Shown here piece by piece: positions 55,841 to 63,956 of a stretch of 64,000 nucleotides of DNA. A program made the translations under genes and the position numbers. Each line of letters begins with the position of its first letter. Positions within the stretch are counted from its first letter, which is position 1. Origin of the DNA: Microbacterium sp. Nx66 (GTDB taxonomy: Bacteria > Actinomycetota > Actinomycetes > Actinomycetales > Microbacteriaceae); assembly GCF_904066215.1 (NCBI RefSeq), contig NZ_LR880474.1, positions 2,046,001 to 2,110,000 of the forward strand. The letters run 5' to 3'. The notes below the pieces were generated by a model that was not told the DNA's origin, made no database searches, and was given only the letters and a program-made list of their open reading frames with translations.

Positions 55841-57144
55841 CGGCGCCCCGTCCCGCGACGCGCAAGACGGCGGGCGGCACGGCGCATCGCGGCATCGACA
55901 CCACCGGACCACGGCACCACCTCGATGCCGGCATGTCTCAGCTCGGCCAGGACGTCGGTGCGCTCGGCGAGCAGAGTGCGCAGGGCGATCCGCTGCTCGC
56001 GACTGAGGCGGCTCTCCTCGGGAGTCGGAAGCACATCGACGGCGATGACGGCGTGGCCGGCGGCGCGCCAGCTGGTCGCCATCCGTGCCGCCACCCCGTC
56101 GACGAACGTCGAGAGCACGAAGACGATCGACCCTGGCGGCACGGCCGGGGACCGCCGATAGGACGGATCGGTGCCGATGCCGGTCGCGGCGATCGCGCGG
56201 CGCACACGGGCGAGGTGTCGGGCGCCACCGCCGGAGGGCAGCGAGAGGCCGTCCGGAGAGAGCGCGTGATAGGCCACGCGGTCGCCCACGCCGATCGCCG
56301 CGGTGGCGATGGCGAGGGCCGTTTCCCGCGCGAGATCGAGTGAGGTCACTCCGGAGCGATCGGGGTCGCCGCTCCCCCACGCGGCCACGGCGGCGCCGAG
56401 ATCTTCGGCGGTGTCGATCGCGAGCACGACCGACGAGTCGCTCAGCGCGTCGTCCCTCCGCACCAGGAGATCTCCTGGTCGACGTGCGGCGCGGGCGGTC
56501 GCGCGCCAGTCGACCCGACGGAGCTCGTCTCCGGGGACGAAGGGCTGGATGTCCCGGAAGTCGCCACCCTGCCCCGGGCGGGAACCCGGATGCGACCCGT
56601 GCAGTCCGGTGAGCCGCAGCGCCACCGGGAGGCTGCCGATCCGCACCGCGCGCGGCGGCGCGTTCCAGGCGAGCGCCGTCCGAGGGACGACATCGGAGAC
56701 CCACGCGCCTTCGAGACTCGACCCCCGCAGGGTCACGGCGAGCGGCTCACTCGGACCCGAATGCTGCAGCACACCGCGCGCCGTGAGACAGGCCGTTCCC
56801 GGTCGGACATCCACGAGACCGGTTCGCCGCCCGTCCTGATCCACGGCGATCTGCACCGCATCCGCCGCCAGCACCACATCCGCGGCGGTCTGCACTTCCG
56901 GGCGATCGACGCTGCCGGCGGCGTGCGCGCGCAGAGCGATTCGCGCTTCTCCGGGGCTCGGGCGGCGGAGGAGCGCCCACGCGGCGGCCAGCGCCAGCGG
57001 CAGGCCGATGGCGACGACATCCGGACGGGAGAAGGCGAGCCCCACCGCGGCGATGATCGCCGCGCCGCCGATGCCGAGAGCGATGACCGGCGTCCGCCGC
57101 CAGGCGACCGCGGTCGCCGTCTGCACCGCCGCCTCGTCCGTCAC
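55837..57144 (-). CDS. DUF58-domain membrane protein
   Basis: A 435-residue protein. Two membrane helices near the N-terminus (about 18-60) precede a soluble region, with the DUF58 signature GGDFRDIQPFVPGDELRRVD...WRATAR around residue 195-220. A von Willebrand A-like segment follows (VVLAIDTAEDLG..., IVFVLSTFVDGVAA). GTG at 57144 overlaps the MoxR stop. Partners MoxR AAA+ and DUF58 proteins are thought to act together in envelope assembly or protein maturation. Confidence 0.88.
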   Translation of the reverse strand: MTDEAAVQTATAVAWRRTPVIALGIGGAAIIAAVGLAFSRPDVVAIGLPLALAAAWALLRRPSPGEARIALRAHAAGSVDRPEVQTAADVVLAADAVQIAVDQDGRRTGLVDVRPGTACLTARGVLQHSGPSEPLAVTLRGSSLEGAWVSDVVPRTALAWNAPPRAVRIGSLPVALRLTGLHGSHPGSRPGQGGDFRDIQPFVPGDELRRVDWRATARAARRPGDLLVRRDDALSDSSVVLAIDTAEDLGAAVAAWGSGDPDRSGVTSLDLARETALAIATAAIGVGDRVAYHALSPDGLSLPSGGGARHLARVRRAIAATGIGTDPSYRRSPAVPPGSIVFVLSTFVDGVAARMATSWRAAGHAVIAVDVLPTPEESRLSREQRIALRTLLAERTDVLAELRHAGIEVVPWSGGVDAAMRRAARRLARRGTGRR

Positions 57145-58112
57145 GGGGCCGCCGCGACGGTCGGAGGCACGGCCGTCCGCGCCAGGGCCGCGTCGACGAC
57201 CGTCCGCGGGTCCACTCCCTGTGCCCAGGCCTGCGGCGTCAGGGTCAATCGATGCGCGAGGGCCGGCACCGCGACGCGCTTGAGGTCGTCCGGCCGTACA
57301 TATGCCCGACCGTCCAGCGCGGCGAGCGCGCGTCCGAGGAGGACGAGCGCCTGCGAACCACGCGGGGAGGCGCCGACGGCCACCGTCGCCGCCTCGCGTG
57401 TCGCCCGCGTGAGCTCGACGCCGTATCGCACGACATCGCGGTCGACGTGGATGCCCTCGACCGCTGCTTGGATCCGCCGCAGGCCGTCGGCGTCCACCAC
57501 GGGCTCGACCTCGATATCCGGGCTCTGCCGCTCCATACGGTCGAGGATGATCCGCGCTTCCTCCTCCGGCTGCGGGTACCCCACCGCGAGCCGCACCATG
57601 AAGCGATCGAGCTGCGCCTCCGGCAACGCGTACGTCCCCTCGTACTCGATCGGGTTCGATGTGGCGATCACGTGGAACGGACGCGGGAGCGGAAACCTGT
57701 TGCCCTCCACCGTCACCTGGTGCTCGGCCATCGCCTCGAGCATCGCCGACTGTGTCTTCGGCGTCGTCCGGTTGATCTCGTCCGCAAGCAGCAGTCCCGT
57801 GAAGATCGGACCGGAGCGGAAGGCGAAGTCCCCGGTGGAAGGCGCGTAGACGTAGGAACCGGTGACATCGCCCGGCAACATGTCGGGTGTGCACTGCAGC
57901 CGCCGGAAGTCCAACCCGAGCGCACCCGCGAGGCTGCGCGCGGCGAGCGTCTTGCCGAGGCCGGGAACGTCCTCGAAGAGCACGTGGCCGCCCGCCAGGA
58001 TCGCGGCCAGCGCGATCGTCAGGGGCTCGTCCATCCCGACGACGGCCGTCTTGACGCCCGCGAGCACGCGGCGTCCGACATCGGCGATCTGCGTGGTTTC
58101 GTCGGTGGTCAT
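57141..58112 (-). CDS. MoxR-family AAA+ ATPase
   Basis: A 323-residue chaperone-like ATPase. Walker A EDVPGLGKT (about 48-56), Walker B LLLADEINRTTPKTQ, sensor 1 IATSNPIEYEGT and an AAA lid domain are all clear. MoxR proteins with adjacent DUF58 and membrane partners are a standard module. The stop overlaps DUF58 (GTGA) and the start overlaps the small membrane protein gene (ATGA). Confidence 0.94.
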   Translation of the reverse strand: MTTDETTQIADVGRRVLAGVKTAVVGMDEPLTIALAAILAGGHVLFEDVPGLGKTLAARSLAGALGLDFRRLQCTPDMLPGDVTGSYVYAPSTGDFAFRSGPIFTGLLLADEINRTTPKTQSAMLEAMAEHQVTVEGNRFPLPRPFHVIATSNPIEYEGTYALPEAQLDRFMVRLAVGYPQPEEEARIILDRMERQSPDIEVEPVVDADGLRRIQAAVEGIHVDRDVVRYGVELTRATREAATVAVGASPRGSQALVLLGRALAALDGRAYVRPDDLKRVAVPALAHRLTLTPQAWAQGVDPRTVVDAALARTAVPPTVAAAP

Positions 58113-58582
58113 GTTGTCTCCTCCGTGTCGATGGGGATGCGGTCGAGGGCGTCGAGGACGCGCTCGATGTCCACGCGTTGCACTTCTCGCGCATGCAGGG
58201 AGGCGCGGACACCGTCTCCCAGCACCGCGTCGATACGCGGGTGGTCCTGAGGGTCATCGAGGTCGAGGCCGAGATGCGCGAGGCGCCGACGGACCACGCC
58301 CTGCACGCGTCGGACGACGACATGGCCCGCGACGCCGGTGCGGGTGTTGATCGCCCACGCCAACCGCGACACGTCCGAGCCACGGCCCTCCGCTCGTGGC
58401 GCCTCCGGCGGCCACACGACCACCTCGTCGACGAAGGCCTGGCGGGTGGCCGCGACGATCGCGAGCAGGATGAGGGTCCATGCGACGGCGAAGGGGGCGG
58501 GCACTCCGAAGGTGAGCATCACGACGAGAAGACCAGCGGCGACGAGGGCGCTGAGGAGACCCAGGACGATCCTCCCTCTCAT
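58109..58582 (-). CDS. Small membrane protein of the MoxR cluster
   Basis: A 157-residue protein with two N-terminal helices (about 6-50) and a cytoplasmic, charged C-terminal half (NTRTGVAGHVVVRRVQGVVRRR...). ATG at 58582 gives an ATGA overlap with the DUF4129 gene; a GTG two codons earlier is possible. The family is not recognised. Tight overlap on both sides marks it as part of the module. Confidence 0.78.
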   Translation of the reverse strand: MRGRIVLGLLSALVAAGLLVVMLTFGVPAPFAVAWTLILLAIVAATRQAFVDEVVVWPPEAPRAEGRGSDVSRLAWAINTRTGVAGHVVVRRVQGVVRRRLAHLGLDLDDPQDHPRIDAVLGDGVRASLHAREVQRVDIERVLDALDRIPIDTEETT

Positions 58583-59331
58583 CGCCACCCCGCCTTGATG
58601 CCGCGAAGCGCGTCGGCGGCGCTCCGCCGGTCGCCTTCGTCTGCGATCAGCCCGCCGAAGCGCACCCGCTCATAGAGGCGTTGCAGGACCGCGACGTCCG
58701 CGGCGATGCCGTGGCGCCCGCCGATCACCCGGGCGGTGAATTCTGCCGGCGTCTCCGTCGGAGCGCGCCCCTGACCGGCGTCCGCGGCGGATTCCTCCAA
58801 GCCGATCCACGCCGCGACGATCGCGTCACCGGGTACTGGTCGTTCGCTGACCGTGCGAAGCGCATCGGAGACCCCGCGGCGGATGGTCACCTCGTCAGGG
58901 AGGATATCCGGCGACGTGGGGCTGGCACCCGGCCCGGCAGCCGCGGCATCGCGGCGTGCGAGCGGACGGTCCCGCCACAGCCGCACGAGGAATCGGAGGA
59001 GCTGGCGAACGACCACGACGACGAGCGCGAGGACGGCCAGCCCCAGCACGAGACCGAAGACCATGCCGAGCACCTGCGCGAGAACCGGATCCCCCCACGA
59101 TTCCGGAGGCAGCGGTGTCTCCGTCGCCGTCGGGGCGGGGAGCACGACGTTCTCCTGGGGCGGCGATGTGCTCTCGGCCTCCGTCGACGCGAACTGCGGG
59201 GTGCCCTGCACGGCCGCGGCGAACATGAGGAGACCGAACAGTCCGGCGACGGCGGCGAGGCCGAGGAGCATCGGCGGCCCCGGTCGACGCACGCGCTCCG
59301 GCGCGGGGACCGGAGGCTCGGGGCGCGACAT
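58579..59331 (-). CDS. DUF4129-type membrane protein of the MoxR cluster
   Basis: A roughly 250-residue protein. One N-terminal helix (about 20-42), an extracellular Pro/Thr-rich stretch, a second helix (about 85-108) and a cytoplasmic C-terminal domain follow. The C-terminal domain (VPGDAIVAAWIGLEESAADAG split, then ...ETPAEFTARVIGG...LQRLYERVRFGG) is typical of DUF4129. First gene of the minus-strand cluster. ATG at 59331 is used; a GTG at 59340 is an alternative. Confidence 0.82.
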   Translation of the reverse strand: MSRPEPPVPAPERVRRPGPPMLLGLAAVAGLFGLLMFAAAVQGTPQFASTEAESTSPPQENVVLPAPTATETPLPPESWGDPVLAQVLGMVFGLVLGLAVLALVVVVVRQLLRFLVRLWRDRPLARRDAAAAGPGASPTSPDILPDEVTIRRGVSDALRTVSERPVPGDAIVAAWIGLEESAADAGQGRAPTETPAEFTARVIGGRHGIAADVAVLQRLYERVRFGGLIADEGDRRSAADALRGIKAGWR

Positions 59332-59394
59332 GCCTCCCACCCTAGGGGTGCGCAGGCGAGCACCCGCGCTTCATATCGGGATGCCGCTGAACGG

Positions 59395-59838
59395 TCAGGG
59401 GTGGGCGGGGCGGGGCCCCGCGAAGGCGCCCAGTCCGTCCCGCAGTGCTGCCACCTCGTCGATGTCCATCCCCACGGCGGCCATCACCTGCCGCGGCACG
59501 TCCACCGCCCTGGCACGCAGGGCGGCACCGGCGTCCGTGAGCGTGATCTCGAGTCGGCGTTCGTCCTCGCTGCTGCGCTGGCGGGCCACCAGGCCGTCGG
59601 CTTCGAGTCGCTTGACGAGGGGCGACGCCGTCGCGGGCTCCAGCGCGAGGTCGGCGGCGAGGTCGTTGAGGGTTCGCGGAGCCCGCTCCCAGAGGGCGAG
59701 CATCACCAGGTACTGCGGATGGGTCAGCCCGAGCGGCTCGAGGATCGGCCGGTAGATCGCCACCACGTTCCGCGCCGCCGTGACCACGGCGAAGCAGAGC
59801 TGGTTCTCGAGGCGGAGCAGATCATCGGTGTCGGTCAC
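59395..59838 (-). CDS. MarR-family regulator of the OhrR type
   Basis: A 147-residue winged-helix repressor. The N-terminus LRLENQLCFAVVTAARNV places a cysteine at position 15, the peroxide-reactive Cys of OhrR. The middle LTHPQYLVMLALWE and the wing SSEDERRLEITLT are also OhrR-like. No ohr peroxidase gene is adjacent in the window. GTG at 59838 lies 7 nt after TATAGT (minus strand), suggesting a leaderless transcript. A palindrome in the divergent gap is the probable operator. Confidence 0.85.
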   Translation of the reverse strand: MTDTDDLLRLENQLCFAVVTAARNVVAIYRPILEPLGLTHPQYLVMLALWERAPRTLNDLAADLALEPATASPLVKRLEADGLVARQRSSEDERRLEITLTDAGAALRARAVDVPRQVMAAVGMDIDEVAALRDGLGAFAGPRPAHP

Positions 59839-59883
59839 GATCCCGACTATACATCTGCACGAATCATTAGTACACTAATCAAC
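59839..59883. promoter_or_regulatory. Divergent promoter with MarR-type palindromic operator
   Basis: ATTAG-TACA-CTAAT (59866-59879) is a perfect dyad in the 45-bp gap. On the minus strand TATAGT (59851-59846) is a consensus-like -10 for the MarR gene. On the plus strand TACACT (59871-59876) is a -10-like box 7 nt before the ATG of the small zinc-ribbon gene and lies inside the dyad. Binding would thus block both directions. Confidence 0.55.
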
Positions 59884-60126
59884 ATGTCACGCGACTCCAG
59901 CCGGCCCCCTCTTCGCACCCGCATCCGCGAAGCGGGGGGCCTCTATGCCTGGGTGAACACCAACCTCGTGCGTCTGGCGGGCCCTGCCTCCGTCGGGCCC
60001 TACGAGAAGACGCCGCCGCCGAGCGCCGCGGAACGCGCCGAACGCGCCTGCCCGCTCTGCGGAGCACCGATGACGGAACACGAGATCGACCGCTCCGGGC
60101 CGAAGACCCTGGTGCACTGCCCGTAA
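59884..60126 (+). CDS. Small zinc-ribbon-like protein divergent from the MarR gene
   Basis: An 80-residue basic protein. The C-terminal part carries CPLCGAPMTEHEID...LVHC, a knuckle of C-x2-C plus His and Cys that could bind zinc. The N-terminal half is Arg/Pro-rich (PPLRTRIREAGG). No membrane segment. I do not recognise the family. Divergence from an OhrR-like gene with a shared operator suggests co-control by the regulator. Confidence 0.65.
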   Translation: MSRDSSRPPLRTRIREAGGLYAWVNTNLVRLAGPASVGPYEKTPPPSAAERAERACPLCGAPMTEHEIDRSGPKTLVHCP

Positions 60127-60136
60127 ACCGCTCGGG

Positions 60137-60481
60137 TCAGTCGCCGTCCGCGGTGGCGGCCCCCACGGACTCTCGGGCCATGTCGATCCACATCATCAGC
60201 GCCGCATCATCGGTGATCGCGGACGCGGCGACGTCGATCCAGCCCGACCCCATGGTGCGCGACCCCATCACGGCCCGAGAAGCTCCCGGCTGGGTCACGG
60301 CGACGGCCCCGTTCTCCTCATCCACGCGGACGAGGAGCGTGCCGTCCTTCCGTGCTCCGACGAGGATGCGGCCCTCGTCGAGGAATGCCCTGGTTCCGAA
60401 CATCCGCCTCTCCTCGATCGAGGGGTCAGCGCCGAGCAGCGCCCGGACTCGGTCCGCGAGTTCCTCTCCTGCCGCGTCCAT
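60137..60481 (-). CDS. TfoX N-terminal-domain protein
   Basis: A 114-residue protein with the TfoX/Sxy N-terminal fold: an acidic helical start (ELADRVRALLGADPSIEERR split), the motif RMFGTRAFLDEGRILVG, and a closing pair of helices. In Haemophilus Sxy is a competence regulator; stand-alone N-terminal domains in actinobacteria have no known function. It starts 11 bp after uvrB on the same strand and may be co-transcribed. Confidence 0.82.
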   Translation of the reverse strand: MDAAGEELADRVRALLGADPSIEERRMFGTRAFLDEGRILVGARKDGTLLVRVDEENGAVAVTQPGASRAVMGSRTMGSGWIDVAASAITDDAALMMWIDMARESVGAATADGD

Positions 60482-60492
60482 CTGGTCTCCGT

Positions 60493-62565
60493 CTACGCGT
60501 GCCCGGCCCGCTCCATCGAGCGGAGCTCCTTCTTCATATCCTGCACCTCGTCACGCAGGCGCCCGGCGAGCTCGAACTTCAGCTCCGCGGCAGCGGCGAG
60601 CATCTGATCGGTGAGGTCCTGGATCGTGGCTTCGAGCTGCTGCGCTCCCTCGGCAGCGATGCCGGTGCGCCGCAGGTTCGGCGTGGGCGACTTGCCCTTG
60701 CCCGACGCACGGCCTCGCCCGGACATCAGCTCCGCCGTGTCCTGCCCCTCGCGCGCCAGCACCTCGGTGATGTCGGCGATGCGCTTGCGCAGCGGCTGCG
60801 GATCGATCCCGTGCTCTTTGTTGTACGCGATCTGCTTCTCGCGCCGACGGTCGGTCTCCTCGATGGCTTTGGCCATGGAGTCGGTCATGTTGTCCGCGTA
60901 CATGTGCACTTCGCCCGAGACGTTACGCGCTGCCCGGCCGATGGTCTGGATGAGTGACGTCCCGGAGCGGAGGAACCCTTCCTTGTCGGCGTCGAGGATC
61001 GCGACGAGCGACACCTCCGGGAGGTCGAGTCCCTCTCGCAGCAGGTTGATGCCCACCAGGACGTCGTACACACCGGCGCGCAGCTCGCTGAGCAGTTCGA
61101 CGCGGCGCAGGGTGTCGACGTCGGAATGCAGGTAGCGCACCCGCACGCCGTGTTCCCCGAGGAAGTCGGTCAACTCCTCGGCCATCTTCTTCGTGAGGGT
61201 CGTGACGAGGACGCGCTCGTCCCGCTCCACGCGAAGCCTGATCTCCTCGAGCAGATCGTCGATCTGTCCCTTCGACGGCTTGACGATGATCTCCGGGTCG
61301 ACCAGTCCCGTCGGGCGGATGATCTGCTCCACCACACCGTCCGCGATGCCCATCTCGTACTTGCCCGGGGTCGCCGACAGGTAGACGGTCTGCCCCACGC
61401 GGTTCTTGAACTCGTCCCAGCGCAGCGGTCGGTTGTCCATCGCGCTCGGCAGGCGGAAGCCGTGGTCGACGAGCGTGCGCTTGCGGGAGGCGTCACCCTC
61501 GTACATGGCACCGATCTGCGGCACCGTCACGTGCGACTCGTCGATGACGAGCAGGAAGTCGTCGGGGAAGAAGTCCAGGAGCGTGTGCGGCGGCTCCCCC
61601 GGCATGCGCCCGTCCATGTGGCGCGAGTAGTTCTCGATACCGGAGCAGAAGCCGAGCTGCTGCAGCATCTCCAGGTCGAACGTCGTCCGCATCCGGAGGC
61701 GCTGCGCCTCGAGGAGCTTGCCCTGCCGCTCGAACTCCTTGAGCCGCTCCTCCAGCTCGTGCTCGATCGTGCCGATCGAGCGCTGGATGACGTCGGTGCC
61801 CGCCACGTAGTGCGAGGCGGGGAAGATCGGCACGGCGTCGAGCTTCTCGATGACCTCGCCCGTCAGCGGATGCAGCGAGTACAGCGCCTCGATCTCGTCG
61901 CCGAAGAGCTCGATGCGGATGGCGTGCTCCTCGTACACCGGGATGATCTCGATCGTGTCGCCGCGGACCCGGAAGTTGCCCCGCGAGAAGTCGACGTCGT
62001 TGCGGTTGTACTGCATCGCGATGAACTGACGGATCAGGGCGTCGCGGTCGTACCGCTCCCCCACCTGGAGCGCGACCATGGCGCGCAGGTACTCCTCCGG
62101 CGCCCCCAGGCCGTAGATGCAGGACACGGTCGACACCACGACCACATCGCGGCGGCTCAGCAGGGAGTTCGTCGTCGAGTGGCGAAGGCGCTCGACCTCC
62201 GCGTTGATCGAGGAGTCCTTCTCGATGAAGGTGTCCGTCTGCGGGACGTAGGCCTCGGGCTGGTAGTAGTCGTAGTAGGAGACGAAGTACTCGACGGCGT
62301 TGTTCGGCATGAGCTCACGGAACTCGTTGGCGAGCTGAGCGGCGAGGGTCTTGTTGTGCGCCAGCACGAGCGTGGGGCGCTGCACCTGCTCGACGAGCCA
62401 GGCCGTGGTCGCGGACTTGCCTGTTCCGGTGGCGCCGAGCAGCACGATGTCGGTCTCGCCCGCGTTGATGCGGGAAGCCAGATCGGCGATCGCCTGCGGC
62501 TGATCACCGGCAGGGGCGTACTCGCTGATGACCTCGAAAGGGCGGACACTGCGGGTGGGCTGCAT
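60493..62565 (-). CDS. uvrB: Excinuclease ABC subunit B
   Basis: A 690-residue DNA helicase-like repair protein that takes over damaged DNA from UvrA and recruits UvrC. Walker A GATGTGKS (about 40-47), the beta-hairpin region [13 protein letters not shown], helicase motif II region [10 protein letters not shown] and motif [11 protein letters not shown] are clear. A C-terminal UVR (UvrC-binding) motif is near residue 650. ATG at 62565 is preceded 6 nt earlier by TACGCT (62577-62572, minus), a -10-like box, with no ribosome site; leaderless translation is likely. A LexA box was not seen. Confidence 0.97.
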   Translation of the reverse strand: MQPTRSVRPFEVISEYAPAGDQPQAIADLASRINAGETDIVLLGATGTGKSATTAWLVEQVQRPTLVLAHNKTLAAQLANEFRELMPNNAVEYFVSYYDYYQPEAYVPQTDTFIEKDSSINAEVERLRHSTTNSLLSRRDVVVVSTVSCIYGLGAPEEYLRAMVALQVGERYDRDALIRQFIAMQYNRNDVDFSRGNFRVRGDTIEIIPVYEEHAIRIELFGDEIEALYSLHPLTGEVIEKLDAVPIFPASHYVAGTDVIQRSIGTIEHELEERLKEFERQGKLLEAQRLRMRTTFDLEMLQQLGFCSGIENYSRHMDGRMPGEPPHTLLDFFPDDFLLVIDESHVTVPQIGAMYEGDASRKRTLVDHGFRLPSAMDNRPLRWDEFKNRVGQTVYLSATPGKYEMGIADGVVEQIIRPTGLVDPEIIVKPSKGQIDDLLEEIRLRVERDERVLVTTLTKKMAEELTDFLGEHGVRVRYLHSDVDTLRRVELLSELRAGVYDVLVGINLLREGLDLPEVSLVAILDADKEGFLRSGTSLIQTIGRAARNVSGEVHMYADNMTDSMAKAIEETDRRREKQIAYNKEHGIDPQPLRKRIADITEVLAREGQDTAELMSGRGRASGKGKSPTPNLRRTGIAAEGAQQLEATIQDLTDQMLAAAAELKFELAGRLRDEVQDMKKELRSMERAGHA

Positions 62566-62571
62566 ACATCA

Positions 62572-62577
62572 AGCGTA
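62572..62577 (-). promoter_or_regulatory. Putative -10 box (TACGCT) immediately before uvrB
   Basis: TACGCT on the minus strand is followed by 6 nt and the uvrB ATG. It lies in the 71-bp gap after coaE, so uvrB may be started here as a leaderless mRNA besides any read-through from coaE. Confidence 0.4.
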
Positions 62578-62636
62578 TGCCGCCCCTCCGACATCGGGGC
62601 CGGCGGGGTCGGAAGCCTCCGGTGGGCGGCTGTCCT

Positions 62637-63236
62637 TCAGCGCGCGCGGAGCCGGTCCCAGAGCGCGTCCGTCTGAACCAGGGTGTGCTCGATCGACCCC
62701 GAGGTGTCGATCACGACATCGGCGATCGCGAGCCGCCGTTCGTCGGAGACCTGGGCGGCGATCCGGTCGCGCGCGGCCTCGGGGGTCATTCCGCGCAGGC
62801 CGACGAGCCTCTCGAGACGGACGTCCTCCGGCGCATGCGCGACGACGATCTCATCCCAGGGGTCATCGACACGAGCCTCCACCAGGAGCGGAACGTCGTA
62901 CACGACGACAGCCTCCGGGTCGGCGGCGAACGCCGCGTCGAAACGGCGCTGGGACTCTGCCCGCACCGCAGGGTGCACGATGGCGTTCAACTGAGCGAGC
63001 CGGTCCGGGTCGGCGAACACGGTCGACCCGAGGGCAGCCCGGTCGAGGGATCCGTCCTCGGCGATGACGGTGTCTCCGAACGTCCGCGCGATCGTGCGGA
63101 GCACCTCGGATCCCGGAGCTTGGACCTCGCGCACGATCTGATCCGCGTCGACGACGACCGCGCCGAGCTCGGTGAGCCGGTTCGCGATGGTGGACTTCCC
63201 CGACGCGATGCCTCCGGTGAGAGCGATGAGCGGCAT
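62637..63236 (-). CDS. coaE: Dephospho-CoA kinase
   Basis: A 199-residue P-loop kinase that phosphorylates the ribose 3'-OH of dephospho-CoA, the last step of CoA synthesis. Walker A is GGIASGKST (8-16); VVDADQIVREV, VYDVPLLVEA and the lid region RGMTPEAARDRI follow. ATG at 63236 gives the standard N-terminus (MPLIALTGG). The coaE-uvrB order is common in actinobacteria; rpsA, often just upstream, is not at this spot. Confidence 0.96.
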   Translation of the reverse strand: MPLIALTGGIASGKSTIANRLTELGAVVVDADQIVREVQAPGSEVLRTIARTFGDTVIAEDGSLDRAALGSTVFADPDRLAQLNAIVHPAVRAESQRRFDAAFAADPEAVVVYDVPLLVEARVDDPWDEIVVAHAPEDVRLERLVGLRGMTPEAARDRIAAQVSDERRLAIADVVIDTSGSIEHTLVQTDALWDRLRAR

Positions 63237-63323
63237 CCGACCATCCTGCCACGCTCCGGGCCCGGGGCCGCACGACGCGGAAACGGAACAATCGGGAAAG
63301 CTTCGGCCCCTCTTGAGGAAGAC

Positions 63324-63355
63324 TTGACAGTCCCCTGAGGTGTGCTGCGTAACGT
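63324..63355 (+). promoter_or_regulatory. Putative promoter of the SipW-type exported protein
   Basis: TTGACA (63324-63329) is a perfect -35. TAACGT (63350-63355) is a -10-like TAnnnT box, but the 20-bp spacing is long; GCGTAA at 17 bp is an alternative. If TAACGT is used, the transcript starts at or one base before the ATG at 63363. Confidence 0.4.
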
Positions 63356-63362
63356 CGAAACC

Positions 63363-63920
63363 ATGACGAACACGGATGCCTCCACACGCCCTCACCGCAC
63401 CGAGCGACGCTCCCGGCGACGCCCGATCATGGCGTTCGCGCTGGCCGTGCTCGCGACCGGCGGCATCGGCGCGGCGCTCACCAGCGCCGCGTGGACGGAC
63501 AACACCTTCTTCAGCGCCCCCGCCGCGGGAGCCACCTTCAACCTCCAGGGTTCCGTCGACGGAACCACCTGGAAGGAGTCGGCGGCCAAGAACAGCATCG
63601 AGCTCGTCGTCCCCGCCGAGAAGCTGGCGAACCTGCTTCCCGGCGAGACCCGCACCATCAAGCTCTGGGTGAAGAACGTCAGTTCCGTCAACGCCGCGCT
63701 CACCTCCACCGTCGAGTACGCCCCCGGCACCACGGCGACCGACTTCACGGTCAAGCCGACCGCCACGATCACCGGACTCGCGGCGTCGCTGACCTCCTCG
63801 GGGTCCACCGCCGCCGATGAGTTCGAGCTCGTCGTCACCACTCCGGCGGACTGGGCGACCAGCAACCAGGGCAAGACCGGCACGATCCTCGTCACGGTCT
63901 CCGCGACCGCGACCAACTGA
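63363..63920 (+). CDS. Exported protein with SipW-type alternate signal (TasA/CalY-like)
   Basis: A 185-residue secreted protein. The N-terminus has Arg-rich RRSRRR, a hydrophobic stretch with GGIGAALTSAAWTD (about 33-46), the hallmark of SipW-dependent signals, and then a beta-rich domain. The mature part (FNLQGSVDGTTWKES..., ETRTIKLWVKNVSS) resembles TasA/CalY-type matrix or fibre subunits. A probable signal peptidase gene begins 36 bp downstream, which fits a dedicated secretion pair. ATG at 63363 is used; a GTG at 63342 is possible. Confidence 0.82.
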   Translation: MTNTDASTRPHRTERRSRRRPIMAFALAVLATGGIGAALTSAAWTDNTFFSAPAAGATFNLQGSVDGTTWKESAAKNSIELVVPAEKLANLLPGETRTIKLWVKNVSSVNAALTSTVEYAPGTTATDFTVKPTATITGLAASLTSSGSTAADEFELVVTTPADWATSNQGKTGTILVTVSATATN

Positions 63921-63956
63921 CCACCCACCGCCGCAGCCGAGACGAAGGACGAATCG

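Noticed and set aside
52427..56161. A very long plus-strand open frame (over 1200 codons) antisense to uvrA
   Set aside because: Composition is Arg/Asp/Gly/His-biased and motif-free, typical of the mirror frame of a G+C-rich gene; uvrA on the other strand has all family motifs.
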